NCBI RefSeq assembly: GCF_001269885.1
Contig: NZ_LHVH01000017.1
Coordinates: forward strand, 558,001-622,000
Length of the DNA stretch: 64,000 nucleotides
From: Pseudomonas kilonensis
Lineage (GTDB): Bacteria > Pseudomonadota > Gammaproteobacteria > Pseudomonadales > Pseudomonadaceae
Direction: 5' to 3'
The translations under genes and the position numbers were made by a program. Positions 40,004 through 49,151 of the stretch are shown here, in pieces. Positions within the stretch are counted from its first letter, which is position 1, and every line of letters starts with the position of its first letter. The notes beneath the pieces were generated by a model. That model was not told the origin of the DNA, ran no database searches, and saw only the letters and a list, made by a program, of their open reading frames with translations.

Positions 40004-40849
40004 ATGAAAAAGCTCACTACCTTGGCAACGTCTGTCGTTCTGGCAGGCATCAGCGTCGCGGCCCATGCCGATAACGTGCTGGTGGTCCTGTCGGACGCCG
40101 ATCATCTGGATCTGAAAAATGGCCAGGTCTTCTCCACCGGTTTTTACCTCAACGAATTGCTGCAACCGGTGAAACTGTTGCTGGAGGCGGGTCACCAGGT
40201 GACGTTCGCAACGCCCGAGGGCAAGGCGCCGACGCTGGACCGTTCCTCGGTGGACAAGATGTACTTCAACAATGACTCGGCGGAGCTGGAGCGCTACCAG
40301 GCGTTGCTGGCGCAGTTGAACATCACCTCGGCCAAGGACTCACCGGTGATCAGCCTGGCCCGTGTCGAGCAGATCGGCCTGGGGCGGTTCGACGCCCTGT
40401 ACATCCCCGGCGGGCACGCGCCGATGCAGGATTTGCTGACCAGCGCACCGCTGGGACGGGTGCTGACGCATTTTCATGACAAGGGCAAGACCACCGCGCT
40501 GGTCTGCCACGGGCCGATAGCGCTGCTGTCGACCCTGCCCGATGCCAGGGGCTTCGTCGACCAGTTGGCCGCCAAAGGCCAGGCCTCGGCCAAGGCCGAC
40601 TGGATCTACGCCGGGTACAAGATGACGGTGATCAGCAATCAGGAAGAAGAACTGGCCAAGGGGCTTCTGGGCGGCGGGAGCATGAAGTTCTATCCACAAA
40701 CCGCATTGGAACAGGCGGGTGGGCAATACCGCAGCAACACATCGCCATGGATGTCCCATGTGGTCATGGACCGGGAGTTGATCACCGGCCAGAACCCGGC
40801 GTCGGCGCTGGAGGTGGGGCAGGTGTTGGTCAAGCGGTTGAAGCTCTGA
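40004..40849 (+). CDS. Exported DJ-1/PfpI-family protein
   Basis: A 281-residue protein with a clear signal peptide (MKKLTTLATSVVLAGISVAAHA, cut before DN) followed by a DJ-1/PfpI class I amidotransferase-like fold. The nucleophile elbow has the expected Cys in TALVCHGPIALL (about residue 166); the upstream segment GRFDALYIPGGHAPMQDL is typical. Most relatives (Hsp31, YajL) are cytoplasmic, so the signal peptide points to a periplasmic role. TGGAG lies seven bases before the ATG. Probably controlled by the divergent LysR gene. Function, glyoxalase-like or other, is not established. Confidence 0.85.
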   Translation: MKKLTTLATSVVLAGISVAAHADNVLVVLSDADHLDLKNGQVFSTGFYLNELLQPVKLLLEAGHQVTFATPEGKAPTLDRSSVDKMYFNNDSAELERYQALLAQLNITSAKDSPVISLARVEQIGLGRFDALYIPGGHAPMQDLLTSAPLGRVLTHFHDKGKTTALVCHGPIALLSTLPDARGFVDQLAAKGQASAKADWIYAGYKMTVISNQEEELAKGLLGGGSMKFYPQTALEQAGGQYRSNTSPWMSHVVMDRELITGQNPASALEVGQVLVKRLKL

Positions 40850-40868
40850 TCCACCAAACACCGCAACC

Positions 40869-40962
40869 CCTGTGGGAGCGGGCTCGCTCGCGAAGACGGC
40901 GGAGCAGTCAACATTGATGTTGCCTGACACACCGCTTTCGCGAGCAAGCCCGCTCCCACAGG
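40869..40962. repeat. REP doublet between DJ-1 gene and ppsR
   Basis: Left arm CCTGTGGGAGCGGGCTCGCT... from 40869 and right arm ending GCTCCCACAGG at 40962. It lies between convergent 3' ends. Confidence 0.87.
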
Positions 40963-40982
40963 TTTTATGGTGTACCTGAGGT

Positions 40983-41801
40983 TTACTTGAACCGCCGCTC
41001 CACCCCTTTCTCCACCAGGATCTTCGCCGAAATCTCTTCCACGGAAAAATGCGTGGAATTGATGTGCGGAATATTCTCCCGCCGGAACAGGTTTTCCACC
41101 TCGCGCACTTCGAACTCGCACTGGGCATAGCTCGAATAGCGGCTGTTGGGCTTGCGCTCGTTGCGGATCGCGGTCAGGCGGTCCGGGTCGATGGTCAGGC
41201 CGAACAGCTTGTGCTGGTGGGCGCGCAGGGCGCTGGGCAGTTGCAGGCGCTCCATGTCGTCTTCGGTCAGCGGATAGTTGGCCGCACGGATGCCGAACTG
41301 CATCGCCATGTACAGGCACGTCGGTGTCTTGCCACAGCGCGACACGCCCACCAGGATCAGGTCGGCCTTGTCGTAATAATGCGTGCGGGCGCCGTCATCG
41401 TTGTCCAGCGCGAAGTTGACCGCCTCGATCCGCTCCATGTAGTTGGAGTTGTGGCCAATGGAATGGGACTTGCCGACCGAGTAGGACGAGTGCTCGCTCA
41501 GCTCCTGTTCCAGGGGCGCCAGGAACGTGGAAAAAATGTCGATCATGAAACCATTGGACGTTGCGAGAATCTCACGGATGTCTTGATTGACGATGGTATC
41601 GAAGATAATCGGGCGGAAACCGTCGGTTTCGGCGGCTTTATTGATTTGCTGTACCATGGCCCGCGCCTTGTCGACGTTGTCGATGTACGGACGTATGAAC
41701 TTGGCGAAGGTAATGTTTTCGAATTGTGCCAACAGGCTTTGGCCTAGCGTTTCGGCCGTGATGCCGGTGCCGTCGGAGATAAAGAAAGCAGATCGTTTCA
41801 T
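40983..41801 (-). CDS. ppsR: PEP synthase regulatory kinase/pyrophosphorylase PpsR
   Basis: A 272-residue bifunctional protein (DUF299) that inactivates PEP synthase by ADP-dependent threonine phosphorylation and reactivates it by Pi-dependent dephosphorylation. N-terminal [22 protein letters not shown] and the P-loop-like [19 protein letters not shown] (about 155-173) are the family signatures. It is divergent from ppsA, its substrate, with a 184-base region between the starts. Same pair as PA1769/PA1770. Confidence 0.95.
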   Translation of the reverse strand: MKRSAFFISDGTGITAETLGQSLLAQFENITFAKFIRPYIDNVDKARAMVQQINKAAETDGFRPIIFDTIVNQDIREILATSNGFMIDIFSTFLAPLEQELSEHSSYSVGKSHSIGHNSNYMERIEAVNFALDNDDGARTHYYDKADLILVGVSRCGKTPTCLYMAMQFGIRAANYPLTEDDMERLQLPSALRAHQHKLFGLTIDPDRLTAIRNERKPNSRYSSYAQCEFEVREVENLFRRENIPHINSTHFSVEEISAKILVEKGVERRFK

Positions 41802-41985
41802 TTGCGCCTTGGGCCTTAAGCTAGTGAGCTAGTGACGATTCTTGGATATGATAGGCGCGATTTGCCGGCCGCCAGTGGTCCGCATTCTCACTTATTTTCC
41901 AGGTCCAGGCCATATCGCCGGTCATCGCTCCCCTGGAGCCACCGGTGCCTTGAGCTTTTCCAACACAGTTAGTGGAGAGATCACC

Positions 41986-44361
41986 TTGGTAGAGTACGTA
42001 GTTTCCCTCGATAAGCTCGGCGTCCATGATGTGGAGCATGTGGGGGGCAAGAACGCATCCCTGGGCGAGATGATCAGCAACCTCGCCGGTGCCGGTGTAT
42101 CGGTGCCAGGTGGCTTCGCCACGACCGCCCAGGCTTATCGTGATTTCCTGGAACTGAGCGGCCTGAACAAGCAGATCCACGATGCGCTCGATGCCCTGGA
42201 CGTCGATGACGTCAATGCCCTGGCCAAGACTGGTGCCCAGATCCGCCAATGGATCATGGACGCCGAGTTCCCCGAGAAACTGAACGCCGAGATCCGCACC
42301 GCGTTCGCCAAGTTGTCCGAAGGCAATCCGGACATCGCCGTCGCCGTGCGTTCCTCGGCCACCGCCGAAGACCTGCCGGATGCCTCCTTCGCCGGCCAGC
42401 AGGAAACCTTCCTGAACATCCGTGGCGTGGAAAACGTCATCCGTGCCGCCAAGGAAGTCTTCGCCTCCCTTTTCAACGACCGTGCCATTTCCTACCGCGT
42501 GCACCAGGGCTTCGACCACAAGCTGGTCGCCCTGTCCGCCGGTGTGCAGCGCATGGTCCGCTCCGAAACCGGCACCGCCGGCGTGATGTTCACCCTCGAC
42601 ACCGAGTCGGGTTTCCGTGACGTGGTGTTCATCACCGGCGCCTACGGCCTGGGTGAAACCGTCGTGCAGGGCGCGGTGAACCCGGATGAGTTCTACGTCC
42701 ACAAAGGCACGCTGCAAGCCGGTCGTCCAGCCATCCTGCGCCGCAACCTGGGCAGCAAGGCCATCAAGATGATCTACGGCGACGAAGCCAAGGCCGGCCG
42801 TTCGGTGAAGACCGTCGATGTGGACAAGGCCGAGCGCGCGCGTTTTTGCCTCAGCGATGCCGAAGTCAGCGAGCTGGCCAAGCAGGCGATGATCATCGAG
42901 CAGCACTACAAGTGCCCGATGGACATCGAGTGGGCCAAGGACGGTGACGACGGCAAGCTGTACATCGTGCAGGCCCGTCCGGAAACCGTGAAGAGCCGCA
43001 CCCAGGCCAACGTCATGGAGCGCTACCTGCTCAAGGAAACCGGCACTGTGCTGGTGGAAGGCCGTGCCATCGGCCAGCGCATCGGCGCGGGCAAGGTGCG
43101 GATCATCAAGGACGTCTCGGAGATGGACAAGGTCCAGGCCGGCGACGTATTGGTCTCCGACATGACCGACCCGGACTGGGAACCGGTGATGAAGCGCGCC
43201 AGCGCCATCGTCACCAACCGCGGCGGGCGTACCTGCCACGCGGCGATCATCGCCCGTGAACTGGGGATCCCGGCCGTGGTGGGTTGCGGCAACGCCACCC
43301 AACTGCTCAAGGACGGCCAGGGCGTGACCGTTTCCTGCGCCGAAGGCGATACCGGCTACATCTTCGAGGGCGAACTGGGCTTCGACATCAAGAAGAACTC
43401 CGTGGACGCCATGCCGGACCTGCCGTTCAAGATCATGATGAACGTCGGCAACCCGGATCGCGCCTTCGACTTCGCGCAGTTGCCCAATGCCGGTGTGGGC
43501 CTGGCCCGCCTGGAATTCATCATCAACCGCATGATCGGCGTACACCCCAAGGCATTGCTGAACTACGACGGCCTGCCGCAGGAAATCAAGGACAGCGTCG
43601 ACAAGCGCATTGCCGGTTACAACGATCCGGTCGGTTTCTACGTCGAGAAGCTGGTGGAAGGCATCAGCACCCTGGCGGCGGCGTTCTGGCCGAAAAAGGT
43701 CATCGTGCGCCTGTCGGACTTCAAGTCCAATGAATACGCCAACCTGATCGGCGGCAAACTCTACGAACCGGAAGAAGAAAACCCGATGCTGGGCTTCCGT
43801 GGTGCTTCGCGCTACATCAGCGAATCGTTCCGCGACTGCTTCGAACTCGAATGCCGCGCCCTCAAGCGCGTGCGTAACGAGATGGGCCTGACCAACGTCG
43901 AGATCATGGTGCCGTTCGTGCGGACCCTGGGCGAAGCGAGCCAGGTCGTCGACCTGCTGGCGGAAAACGGCCTGGCCCGTGGCGACAATGGCCTGCGCGT
44001 GATCATGATGTGCGAGTTGCCGTCCAACGCGATCCTGGCTGAAGAATTCCTCGAGTTCTTCGACGGTTTCTCCATCGGTTCCAACGACCTGACCCAGCTG
44101 ACCCTGGGCCTGGACCGTGACTCCGGGATCATCGCGCATCTGTTCGACGAGCGGAACCCGGCGGTCAAGAAGCTGCTGGCCAACGCCATCGCTGCCTGCA
44201 ACAAGGCTGGCAAGTACATCGGCATCTGCGGCCAGGGCCCTTCGGACCACCCGGACCTGGCCAAGTGGCTGATGGAGCAGGGCATCGAAAGCGTTTCGTT
44301 GAACCCGGACTCCGTGTTGGAAACCTGGTTCTTCCTGGCTGAGGGTCAGGCGGCGGTCTGA
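41986..44361 (+). CDS. ppsA: Phosphoenolpyruvate synthase
   Basis: A 791-residue enzyme converting pyruvate and ATP to phosphoenolpyruvate, AMP and phosphate during gluconeogenic growth. N-terminal ATP-binding domain ([39 protein letters not shown]), central swivelling domain with the phospho-histidine in [20 protein letters not shown] (His about 413-415), and C-terminal PEP domain with [19 protein letters not shown] and the catalytic Cys near [13 protein letters not shown]. The start is a TTG at 41986, seven bases after GGAGA; this gives the length and N-terminus ([11 protein letters not shown]) of the Pseudomonas enzyme. Regulated by adjacent PpsR. Confidence 0.96.
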   Translation: MVEYVVSLDKLGVHDVEHVGGKNASLGEMISNLAGAGVSVPGGFATTAQAYRDFLELSGLNKQIHDALDALDVDDVNALAKTGAQIRQWIMDAEFPEKLNAEIRTAFAKLSEGNPDIAVAVRSSATAEDLPDASFAGQQETFLNIRGVENVIRAAKEVFASLFNDRAISYRVHQGFDHKLVALSAGVQRMVRSETGTAGVMFTLDTESGFRDVVFITGAYGLGETVVQGAVNPDEFYVHKGTLQAGRPAILRRNLGSKAIKMIYGDEAKAGRSVKTVDVDKAERARFCLSDAEVSELAKQAMIIEQHYKCPMDIEWAKDGDDGKLYIVQARPETVKSRTQANVMERYLLKETGTVLVEGRAIGQRIGAGKVRIIKDVSEMDKVQAGDVLVSDMTDPDWEPVMKRASAIVTNRGGRTCHAAIIARELGIPAVVGCGNATQLLKDGQGVTVSCAEGDTGYIFEGELGFDIKKNSVDAMPDLPFKIMMNVGNPDRAFDFAQLPNAGVGLARLEFIINRMIGVHPKALLNYDGLPQEIKDSVDKRIAGYNDPVGFYVEKLVEGISTLAAAFWPKKVIVRLSDFKSNEYANLIGGKLYEPEEENPMLGFRGASRYISESFRDCFELECRALKRVRNEMGLTNVEIMVPFVRTLGEASQVVDLLAENGLARGDNGLRVIMMCELPSNAILAEEFLEFFDGFSIGSNDLTQLTLGLDRDSGIIAHLFDERNPAVKKLLANAIAACNKAGKYIGICGQGPSDHPDLAKWLMEQGIESVSLNPDSVLETWFFLAEGQAAV

Positions 44362-44409
44362 TCGAGTGAAGGGATCTGATCGACTAAAGCCCGCCAGTTA
44401 AACGCAGAA

Positions 44410-44503
44410 CCTGTGGGAGCGGGCTTGCTCGCGAAAGCGGTGTGTCAGACAACATCAATGTTGACTGTTCCGCCGTCTTCGCGAGCAAGCCCGCTCCCAC
44501 AGG
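44410..44503. repeat. REP doublet after ppsA
   Basis: Left arm CCTGTGGGAGCGGGCTTGCT... from 44410, right arm ending GCTCCCACAGG at 44503, reverse complements with the Cs and Gs of the stem conserved. Confidence 0.88.
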
Positions 44504-44552
44504 GGGTGCGCTTAACCGACTGGCATTAGCCGGGTCCCTTTTGATTGAAGTA

Positions 44553-44584
44553 GGGCGGGCTCCACGCGGATGCCGCCCTTTTTT
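44553..44584 (+). terminator. Rho-independent terminator between ppsA and the hydrolase gene
   Basis: Arms GGGCGG (44553-44558) and CCGCCC (44573-44578) followed by six T residues (44579-44584). It lies about 190 bases after ppsA and 14 bases before the next ATG, so it ends ppsA transcripts; being so close to the hydrolase start it may also act as a leader attenuator. Confidence 0.7.
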
Positions 44585-44597
44585 GTGCAAGAAGATT

Positions 44598-45587
44598 ATG
44601 CAAAGCAGCAGCAACCTCTTTCCTGTCGCCCTGATCAGCGCCGAGCGGCGCGGTGATCTGAGCGAAGACGTCTATCGCTTGAAACCCGGCAACAGCCCGG
44701 ACGCCAGCGTCGAACTGGCCGTCACCCGGCTGGGCATGGCCGACGCCTGCGAAACCCGTGGGGTCCCGGTGATCCTGTTGCACGGCAGTTTTTCCAATCG
44801 GCGTTTCTGGTATTCGCCCAAGGGCCTGGGCCTGGGGGCGTACCTGGCACGCCTGGGGTTCGATGTCTGGATCCCCGAGATGCGCGGCCATGGGTTGTCC
44901 CAGCGCAACCAGGGTTATCGCCACAATCGCGTGGCCGACTACGCCCGCTACGACTTGCCGGCCATTGGCGCCTTCGTGCGTGAACAGAGCGGGCAAGTGC
45001 CCCACTGGATCGGTCATTCCCTGGGTGGCATCACCCTGGCGGCCGCCTTGGGCGGCCATTACCTGGGCGAGCCGGCGGTGGCTTCGGCGGCGTTTTTTGG
45101 CACCCAGGTCAGCCGCACCTACTGGCCGCTGAAGATTCCGCCAGTGGAATGGAGCGGCCGCTTCATCCTCAAGCGTTTTGCCCAATTGTCCGGTTCAAGG
45201 CTCAAGCGCGGCCCCGAGGATGAGCCCATCGGCCTGGCCCTGGAAAGCATGCGCTGGTACGGCCTGTTCGGGCGTTTCGGCGATGCCGAGAAGAACTGGT
45301 GGGCCGGGTTGGCCGATGTCCGGTTGCCGGTGCTGGCGGTGAGCGCCGCGGGCGATCATCAGGACCCCACCTGGGCGTGCCGCAAGCTCTTTGACCAGAT
45401 CGGTTCCGAGCACAAACAGTTTGTCTGCCTGGGCCGGGAACAAGGTTTCAAAGGCGATTTCGGTCACGTCGAGATGCTGGTCAGCAAGGCGGCACAGGCT
45501 GAGGTCTGGCCTCTGGTGGCGCGTTGGCTGCAAGATCAGCAGGCACCGTTGCTGGAAAACCTGCCCGCCCTGGCCGAGGCGGTTTAA
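44598..45587 (+). CDS. Alpha/beta-hydrolase (esterase/lipase-like)
   Basis: A 329-residue alpha/beta-hydrolase, positional equivalent of PA1771. Oxyanion segment VPVILLHGSFSNRRFW, nucleophile elbow in HWIGHSLGGITLAAALGGH (Ser about 144), acid region around VSAAGDHQDPTW, and His in GDFGHVEMLVS near the end. No signal peptide. The ribosome-binding site is weak (AAGAAG just upstream of the ATG). It comes directly after the terminator-like hairpin at 44553-44584. Substrate unknown. Confidence 0.85.
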   Translation: MQSSSNLFPVALISAERRGDLSEDVYRLKPGNSPDASVELAVTRLGMADACETRGVPVILLHGSFSNRRFWYSPKGLGLGAYLARLGFDVWIPEMRGHGLSQRNQGYRHNRVADYARYDLPAIGAFVREQSGQVPHWIGHSLGGITLAAALGGHYLGEPAVASAAFFGTQVSRTYWPLKIPPVEWSGRFILKRFAQLSGSRLKRGPEDEPIGLALESMRWYGLFGRFGDAEKNWWAGLADVRLPVLAVSAAGDHQDPTWACRKLFDQIGSEHKQFVCLGREQGFKGDFGHVEMLVSKAAQAEVWPLVARWLQDQQAPLLENLPALAEAV

Positions 45588-45713
45588 GCGAAAGGCTCTG
45601 ACGTGGGCATTTCGCTCTGGTCGGCTTGCGGCTAAGATATGACGCTTCAAGCGGTTCCAGTCACAAACGGTTGCTCATTCAGTCTGACGTTCCAGCCTTT
45701 CAGGAGTTGTTCG

Positions 45714-46205
45714 ATGAACCATTACCTCACGCCCGACCTGTGCGACGCCTACCCGGAACTGGTGCAGGTGTTGGAGCCGATGTTCAGCAATTTCGGTGGC
45801 CGCGATTCCTTCGGCGGTGAAATCGTGACCATCAAGTGCTTCGAGGACAACTCCCGGGTCAAGGAGCAGGTTGAACTCAAGGGCAACGGCAAGGTGCTGG
45901 TGGTCGATGGCGGCGGTTCCCTGCGTCGGGCGCTGCTGGGGGACATGCTGGCGGAAAAGGCCGCGAAAAACGGCTGGGAAGGGCTGGTGGTCTACGGTTG
46001 CATCCGCGACGTCGACATCATTGCCCAGACCGACCTCGGGGTTCAGGCCCTGGCCAGTCACCCGATGAAGACTGACCGGCGCGGCGTCGGCGAACTCAAT
46101 GTGCCGGTGACCTTTGCCGGCGTGACGTTTCGCCCGGGCGAGTATGTCTATGCGGACAATAACGGCGTGATTGTCTCGCCAAGCCCACTGAAAATGCCTG
46201 AATGA
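45714..46205 (+). CDS. rraA: RraA-family protein
   Basis: A 163-residue protein of the RraA/HMG-aldolase family. Core motifs: [59 protein letters not shown]. In E. coli RraA inhibits RNase E; related pseudomonad proteins can also act as 4-hydroxy-4-methyl-2-oxoglutarate/oxaloacetate lyases, and the sequence does not decide between these. The ATG at 45714 has AGGAG seven bases upstream. Positional equivalent of PA1772. Confidence 0.9.
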   Translation: MNHYLTPDLCDAYPELVQVLEPMFSNFGGRDSFGGEIVTIKCFEDNSRVKEQVELKGNGKVLVVDGGGSLRRALLGDMLAEKAAKNGWEGLVVYGCIRDVDIIAQTDLGVQALASHPMKTDRRGVGELNVPVTFAGVTFRPGEYVYADNNGVIVSPSPLKMPE

Positions 46206-46230
46206 AGCAGTACAGTCATAAGGGATGAGG

Positions 46231-47226
46231 ATGTTCGAGGAAGAAAACGCGCAATGGGGGCTGGTGCATGCCCTGGTGCTGGACGGTAAAGGCGGCGCGC
46301 GTTCCATAGCCCGGACCGAACTCGACGATTTGCAGTTGCAGGCCCATGAAAGCCTGTGGCTGCACTGGGATCGCAGTCATCCGCAAACCCACACCTGGCT
46401 GCGCAAATCCAGCGGCCTGAGCGAATTCAACTGCGACCTGCTGCTCGAAGAGAACACCCGGCCGCGCTTGTTGCCGTTGCCCAACGCCGAATTGCTGCTG
46501 TTCCTGCGGGGGATCAACCTCAACCCGGGTGCCGAGCCTGAAGACATGGTCTCGGTACGGATCTTTGCGTCCGCCCAGCGGGTCATCTCCCTGCGCCTGC
46601 GTCCGTTGCGCGCCACCGATGAGCTGTTGGCGCAACTGGCCGAGGGAAAGGGCCCGAAGACGGCATCCGAACTCATCCTCTACATGGCGCAATACCTCAC
46701 CAATAAGGTGCAGGACCTGGTCACCTGCCTCTCCGAAATCGTCGACGGCGAGGAAGAAAAACTCGATACCGACGAACGGTATACTCCCGAGCACGACGCC
46801 ATTTTGCACATCCGTCGAAGGGCTGCCGGGCTCAAGCGATTCCTGGCGCCACAGCGGGACATCTTCGGCCAGATGACGCGGCTCAAGCTGCCGTGGTTTT
46901 TCGACGATGACGGCGACTACTGGAACGAATTGAACAACAGCCTGACCCGTTACCTCGAGGAGCTGGAATTGACCCGAGAGCGCGTGGGGCTTGTGCTGGA
47001 GGCCGAAGACCGGCGCCTGTCGGTGCGCATGAACCGCACCATGTACCGCTTCGGCATCATCACCGGGATTTTCCTGCCGATGAGTTTTCTCACCGGCCTT
47101 TTGGGTATCAACGTAGGTGGCATTCCGTTTTCCGAAAGCCCCTACGGTTTCATGGTCGCCTGCCTGCTGATGATCTGCGTCGCGACGGGGCAGTGGTGGT
47201 TGTTCCGCCGTTTGCGCTGGGTGTGA
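46231..47226 (+). CDS. zntB: CorA-family zinc transporter ZntB
   Basis: A 331-residue CorA-fold protein: long cytoplasmic funnel (about 1-265) with the coiled stalk LEELELTRERVGLVLEAEDR, then two C-terminal membrane helices joined by the pore loop. The loop reads LLGINVGGIPFSESPYG, where GIN is the ZntB version of the CorA GMN motif. The ATG at 46231 has AAGGG at six bases; an earlier ATG at 46225 is in frame. Likely moves Zn2+ across the inner membrane. Positional equivalent of PA1773. Confidence 0.9.
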   Translation: MFEEENAQWGLVHALVLDGKGGARSIARTELDDLQLQAHESLWLHWDRSHPQTHTWLRKSSGLSEFNCDLLLEENTRPRLLPLPNAELLLFLRGINLNPGAEPEDMVSVRIFASAQRVISLRLRPLRATDELLAQLAEGKGPKTASELILYMAQYLTNKVQDLVTCLSEIVDGEEEKLDTDERYTPEHDAILHIRRRAAGLKRFLAPQRDIFGQMTRLKLPWFFDDDGDYWNELNNSLTRYLEELELTRERVGLVLEAEDRRLSVRMNRTMYRFGIITGIFLPMSFLTGLLGINVGGIPFSESPYGFMVACLLMICVATGQWWLFRRLRWV

Positions 47227-47289
47227 TGGGGTTTCATGTGACCCGACGAAATGTGATCGCGTCTTCCACAGACATCACGAGAGGTGCGT

Positions 47290-47535
47290 ATGCACGATCC
47301 GTTTGAACAGTCTTTGCGCGACATGCTCAAGGCTTCGCCGTCCAGCCGGGACGACGATGCATGCCTGGGACGTGTACTGAAAACCGCCAACCGCCAGGTC
47401 GGCGCCGGCGATCTCTTCAGCCTGCTGGGCCGCTGGTTGCCCGCGCTGATGATCGCCCTGAATAATGGATCGGCCCATGTCGCGCCGGTTTCCCGCCGTA
47501 AACCTGTTACTCGCACCGCTGATAAGGCTGATTGA
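47290..47535 (+). CDS. crfX: Small cytoplasmic protein CrfX
   Basis: An 81-residue protein of unknown function, found in pseudomonads directly before cmpX, sigX and oprF. It begins MHDPFEQSLRDMLKASPSS, has a hydrophobic stretch LFSLLGRWLPALMIAL (about 43-58) that could be an amphipathic or membrane-touching helix, and a basic tail. The ATG at 47290 follows GAGAGG; a GTG two codons earlier is possible. Its stop lies two bases before the cmpX ATG, so the two are cotranscribed. In other pseudomonads crfX is expressed with the envelope-stress unit of SigX. Confidence 0.82.
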   Translation: MHDPFEQSLRDMLKASPSSRDDDACLGRVLKTANRQVGAGDLFSLLGRWLPALMIALNNGSAHVAPVSRRKPVTRTADKAD

Positions 47536-47537
47536 AT

Positions 47538-48362
47538 ATGGAACTTGATCTCTGGACCCAGAGCCTCGTCACGGCAATGACTGCGTTGTGGACCAAGGTG
47601 GCTAACTTCATCCCAAACCTCTTCGGCGCCCTGGTGGTGCTGTTGCTGGGCTTTGTCGTGGCCAAGCTGCTGGACACGTTGCTGTCCAAGTTGCTCGCCA
47701 AATTGGGCCTCGATCGCCTGATGGGTGGCACCGGCCTGACCAAACTGTTGTCCCGAGGCGGCATCCAGGTACCGATCTCGACCCTGGTCGGCAAGATTGT
47801 GTATTGGTTCGTGTTGCTGATTTTCCTAGTTTCCGCAGCAGAATCCCTTGGCCTTGAGCGAGTTTCGGCTACGCTTGATATGCTTGCGCTGTATTTGCCG
47901 AAGGTTTTTGGTGCTGCGCTGGTGTTGCTGGTCGGCGTTTTGCTGGCGCAACTGGCCAACGGGCTGGTGCGCGGTGCGGCCGAGGGCGTTGGGCTGGACT
48001 ACGCCGCTGGCGTGGGGCGAATTGCCCAGGGCCTGGTGATCATCATCAGTATTTCGGTGGCGATCAGCCAGTTGGAGGTCAAGACTGACCTGCTCAACCA
48101 CGTGATCGTGATCGTATTGATTACCGTTGGTCTGGCGGTTGCGCTGGCAATGGGGTTGGGAAGTCGGGAAATCGCCGGTCAGATCCTGGCGGGAATCTAT
48201 GTGCGTGAATTGTATGAGGTTGGGCAACAAGTGCGTGTTGGCGAGGTCGAAGGCCAGATCGAAGAGATCGGCACGGTGAAGACCACATTGCTGACCGAGG
48301 AGGGCGAGTTGGTGTCGCTTTCCAATCGGATCCTGCTGGAACAGCATGTGAGTAGCCGCTAA
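47538..48362 (+). CDS. cmpX: MscS-like inner-membrane protein CmpX
   Basis: A 274-residue integral membrane protein of the CmpX/mechanosensitive-channel-related family. Several membrane helices (FIPNLFGALVVLLLGFVVAKLL; VYWFVLLIFLVSAA; FGAALVLLVGVLLAQLANGL; VIVIVLITVGLAVALAMGLG), followed by the small beta domain ending VGQQVRVGEVEGQIEEIG. The charged turn GLGSREIAGQIL matches the MscS-family pore-to-beta transition. Loss in P. aeruginosa affects SigX activity and envelope stress responses. Followed by sigX after 91 bases. Confidence 0.9.
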   Translation: MELDLWTQSLVTAMTALWTKVANFIPNLFGALVVLLLGFVVAKLLDTLLSKLLAKLGLDRLMGGTGLTKLLSRGGIQVPISTLVGKIVYWFVLLIFLVSAAESLGLERVSATLDMLALYLPKVFGAALVLLVGVLLAQLANGLVRGAAEGVGLDYAAGVGRIAQGLVIIISISVAISQLEVKTDLLNHVIVIVLITVGLAVALAMGLGSREIAGQILAGIYVRELYEVGQQVRVGEVEGQIEEIGTVKTTLLTEEGELVSLSNRILLEQHVSSR

Positions 48363-48453
48363 CCCGGCAAACCCTGCTAATGTATGCCGCCGCAAAATGC
48401 CCGATATCGCAGGCTGCGGCGCACATTGACCTAGACTGTCGGCCCGACTTGTT

Positions 48454-49044
48454 TTGAACAAACCCCAATCGCTATCCACGCGCTACGAACCCCGTGATCT
48501 CTCCGATGAGGAGTTGGTCGCGCGCGCGCATACGGAGCTGTTTCACGTAACGCGCGCCTATGAAGAGTTGATGCGTCGTTACCAGAGAACGTTATTTAAC
48601 GTTTGTGCACGTTATCTCGGGAACGATCGTGATGCTGACGATGTCTGTCAGGAGGTGATGTTGAAGGTGCTGTATGGCCTGAAGAACTTCGAGGGGAAAT
48701 CGAAGTTCAAGACATGGCTTTATAGCATCACGTACAACGAATGCATCACACAGTACCGCAAGGAACGGCGAAAGCGTCGCTTGATGGACGCGTTGAGCCT
48801 GGACCCTCTCGAGGAAGCGTCGGAAGATAAGGCGCCCAAGCCCGAGGAAAAGGGTGGACTCGATCGCTGGCTGGTCTATGTGAACCCGATCGATCGGGAA
48901 ATTCTGGTGCTACGATTTGTCGCAGAGCTGGAATTCCAGGAGATCGCAGACATAATGCATATGGGTTTGAGCGCGACAAAAATGCGTTACAAGCGTGCTC
49001 TTGACAAATTGCGTGAGAAATTTGCAGGCATTGCTGAAACTTAG
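48454..49044 (+). CDS. sigX: ECF sigma factor SigX
   Basis: A 196-residue sigma factor, nearly the same as P. aeruginosa SigX. Region 2: YEELMRRYQRTLFNVCARYL, DADDVCQEVMLKVLYGL, KFKTWLYSITYNEC; region 4: NPIDREILVLRFVAELEF and ADIMHMGLSATKMRYKRAL. SigX responds to membrane and osmotic stress and drives oprF, fatty-acid and other envelope genes. The start is a TTG at 48454, giving LNKPQSLSTRYEP, with no strong ribosome-binding site. No anti-sigma gene is adjacent, as usual for this locus. Confidence 0.95.
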   Translation: MNKPQSLSTRYEPRDLSDEELVARAHTELFHVTRAYEELMRRYQRTLFNVCARYLGNDRDADDVCQEVMLKVLYGLKNFEGKSKFKTWLYSITYNECITQYRKERRKRRLMDALSLDPLEEASEDKAPKPEEKGGLDRWLVYVNPIDREILVLRFVAELEFQEIADIMHMGLSATKMRYKRALDKLREKFAGIAET

Positions 49045-49070
49045 TTCGGCGCAAATATCTCTTACGTGTA

Positions 49071-49119
49071 GGCAAGTTCTGATAGACTTGCCGCCGAGTT
49101 GTCCCCCGGTTTGCGGGAC
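49071..49119 (+). promoter_or_regulatory. Two hairpins in the oprF leader
   Basis: GGCAAGT/ACTTGCC (49071-49092, eight-base loop) and GTCCC/GGGAC (49101-49119) lie between sigX and oprF, ending about 33 bases before the oprF ATG. They could end sigX transcripts partly or shape the abundant oprF mRNA leader. The SigX- and housekeeping-type oprF promoters known in other pseudomonads fall in this gap, but I cannot place them exactly. Confidence 0.45.
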
Positions 49120-49151
49120 TGCTTCACAATCACCAGATGGGGATTTAACGG

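Noticed and set aside
41821..44250. Long 809-codon minus-strand open frame opposite ppsA
   Set aside because: Shadow of a GC-rich gene. ppsA on the other strand is unmistakable over its full length and the minus frame has His/Val/Gly-rich non-protein-like composition.
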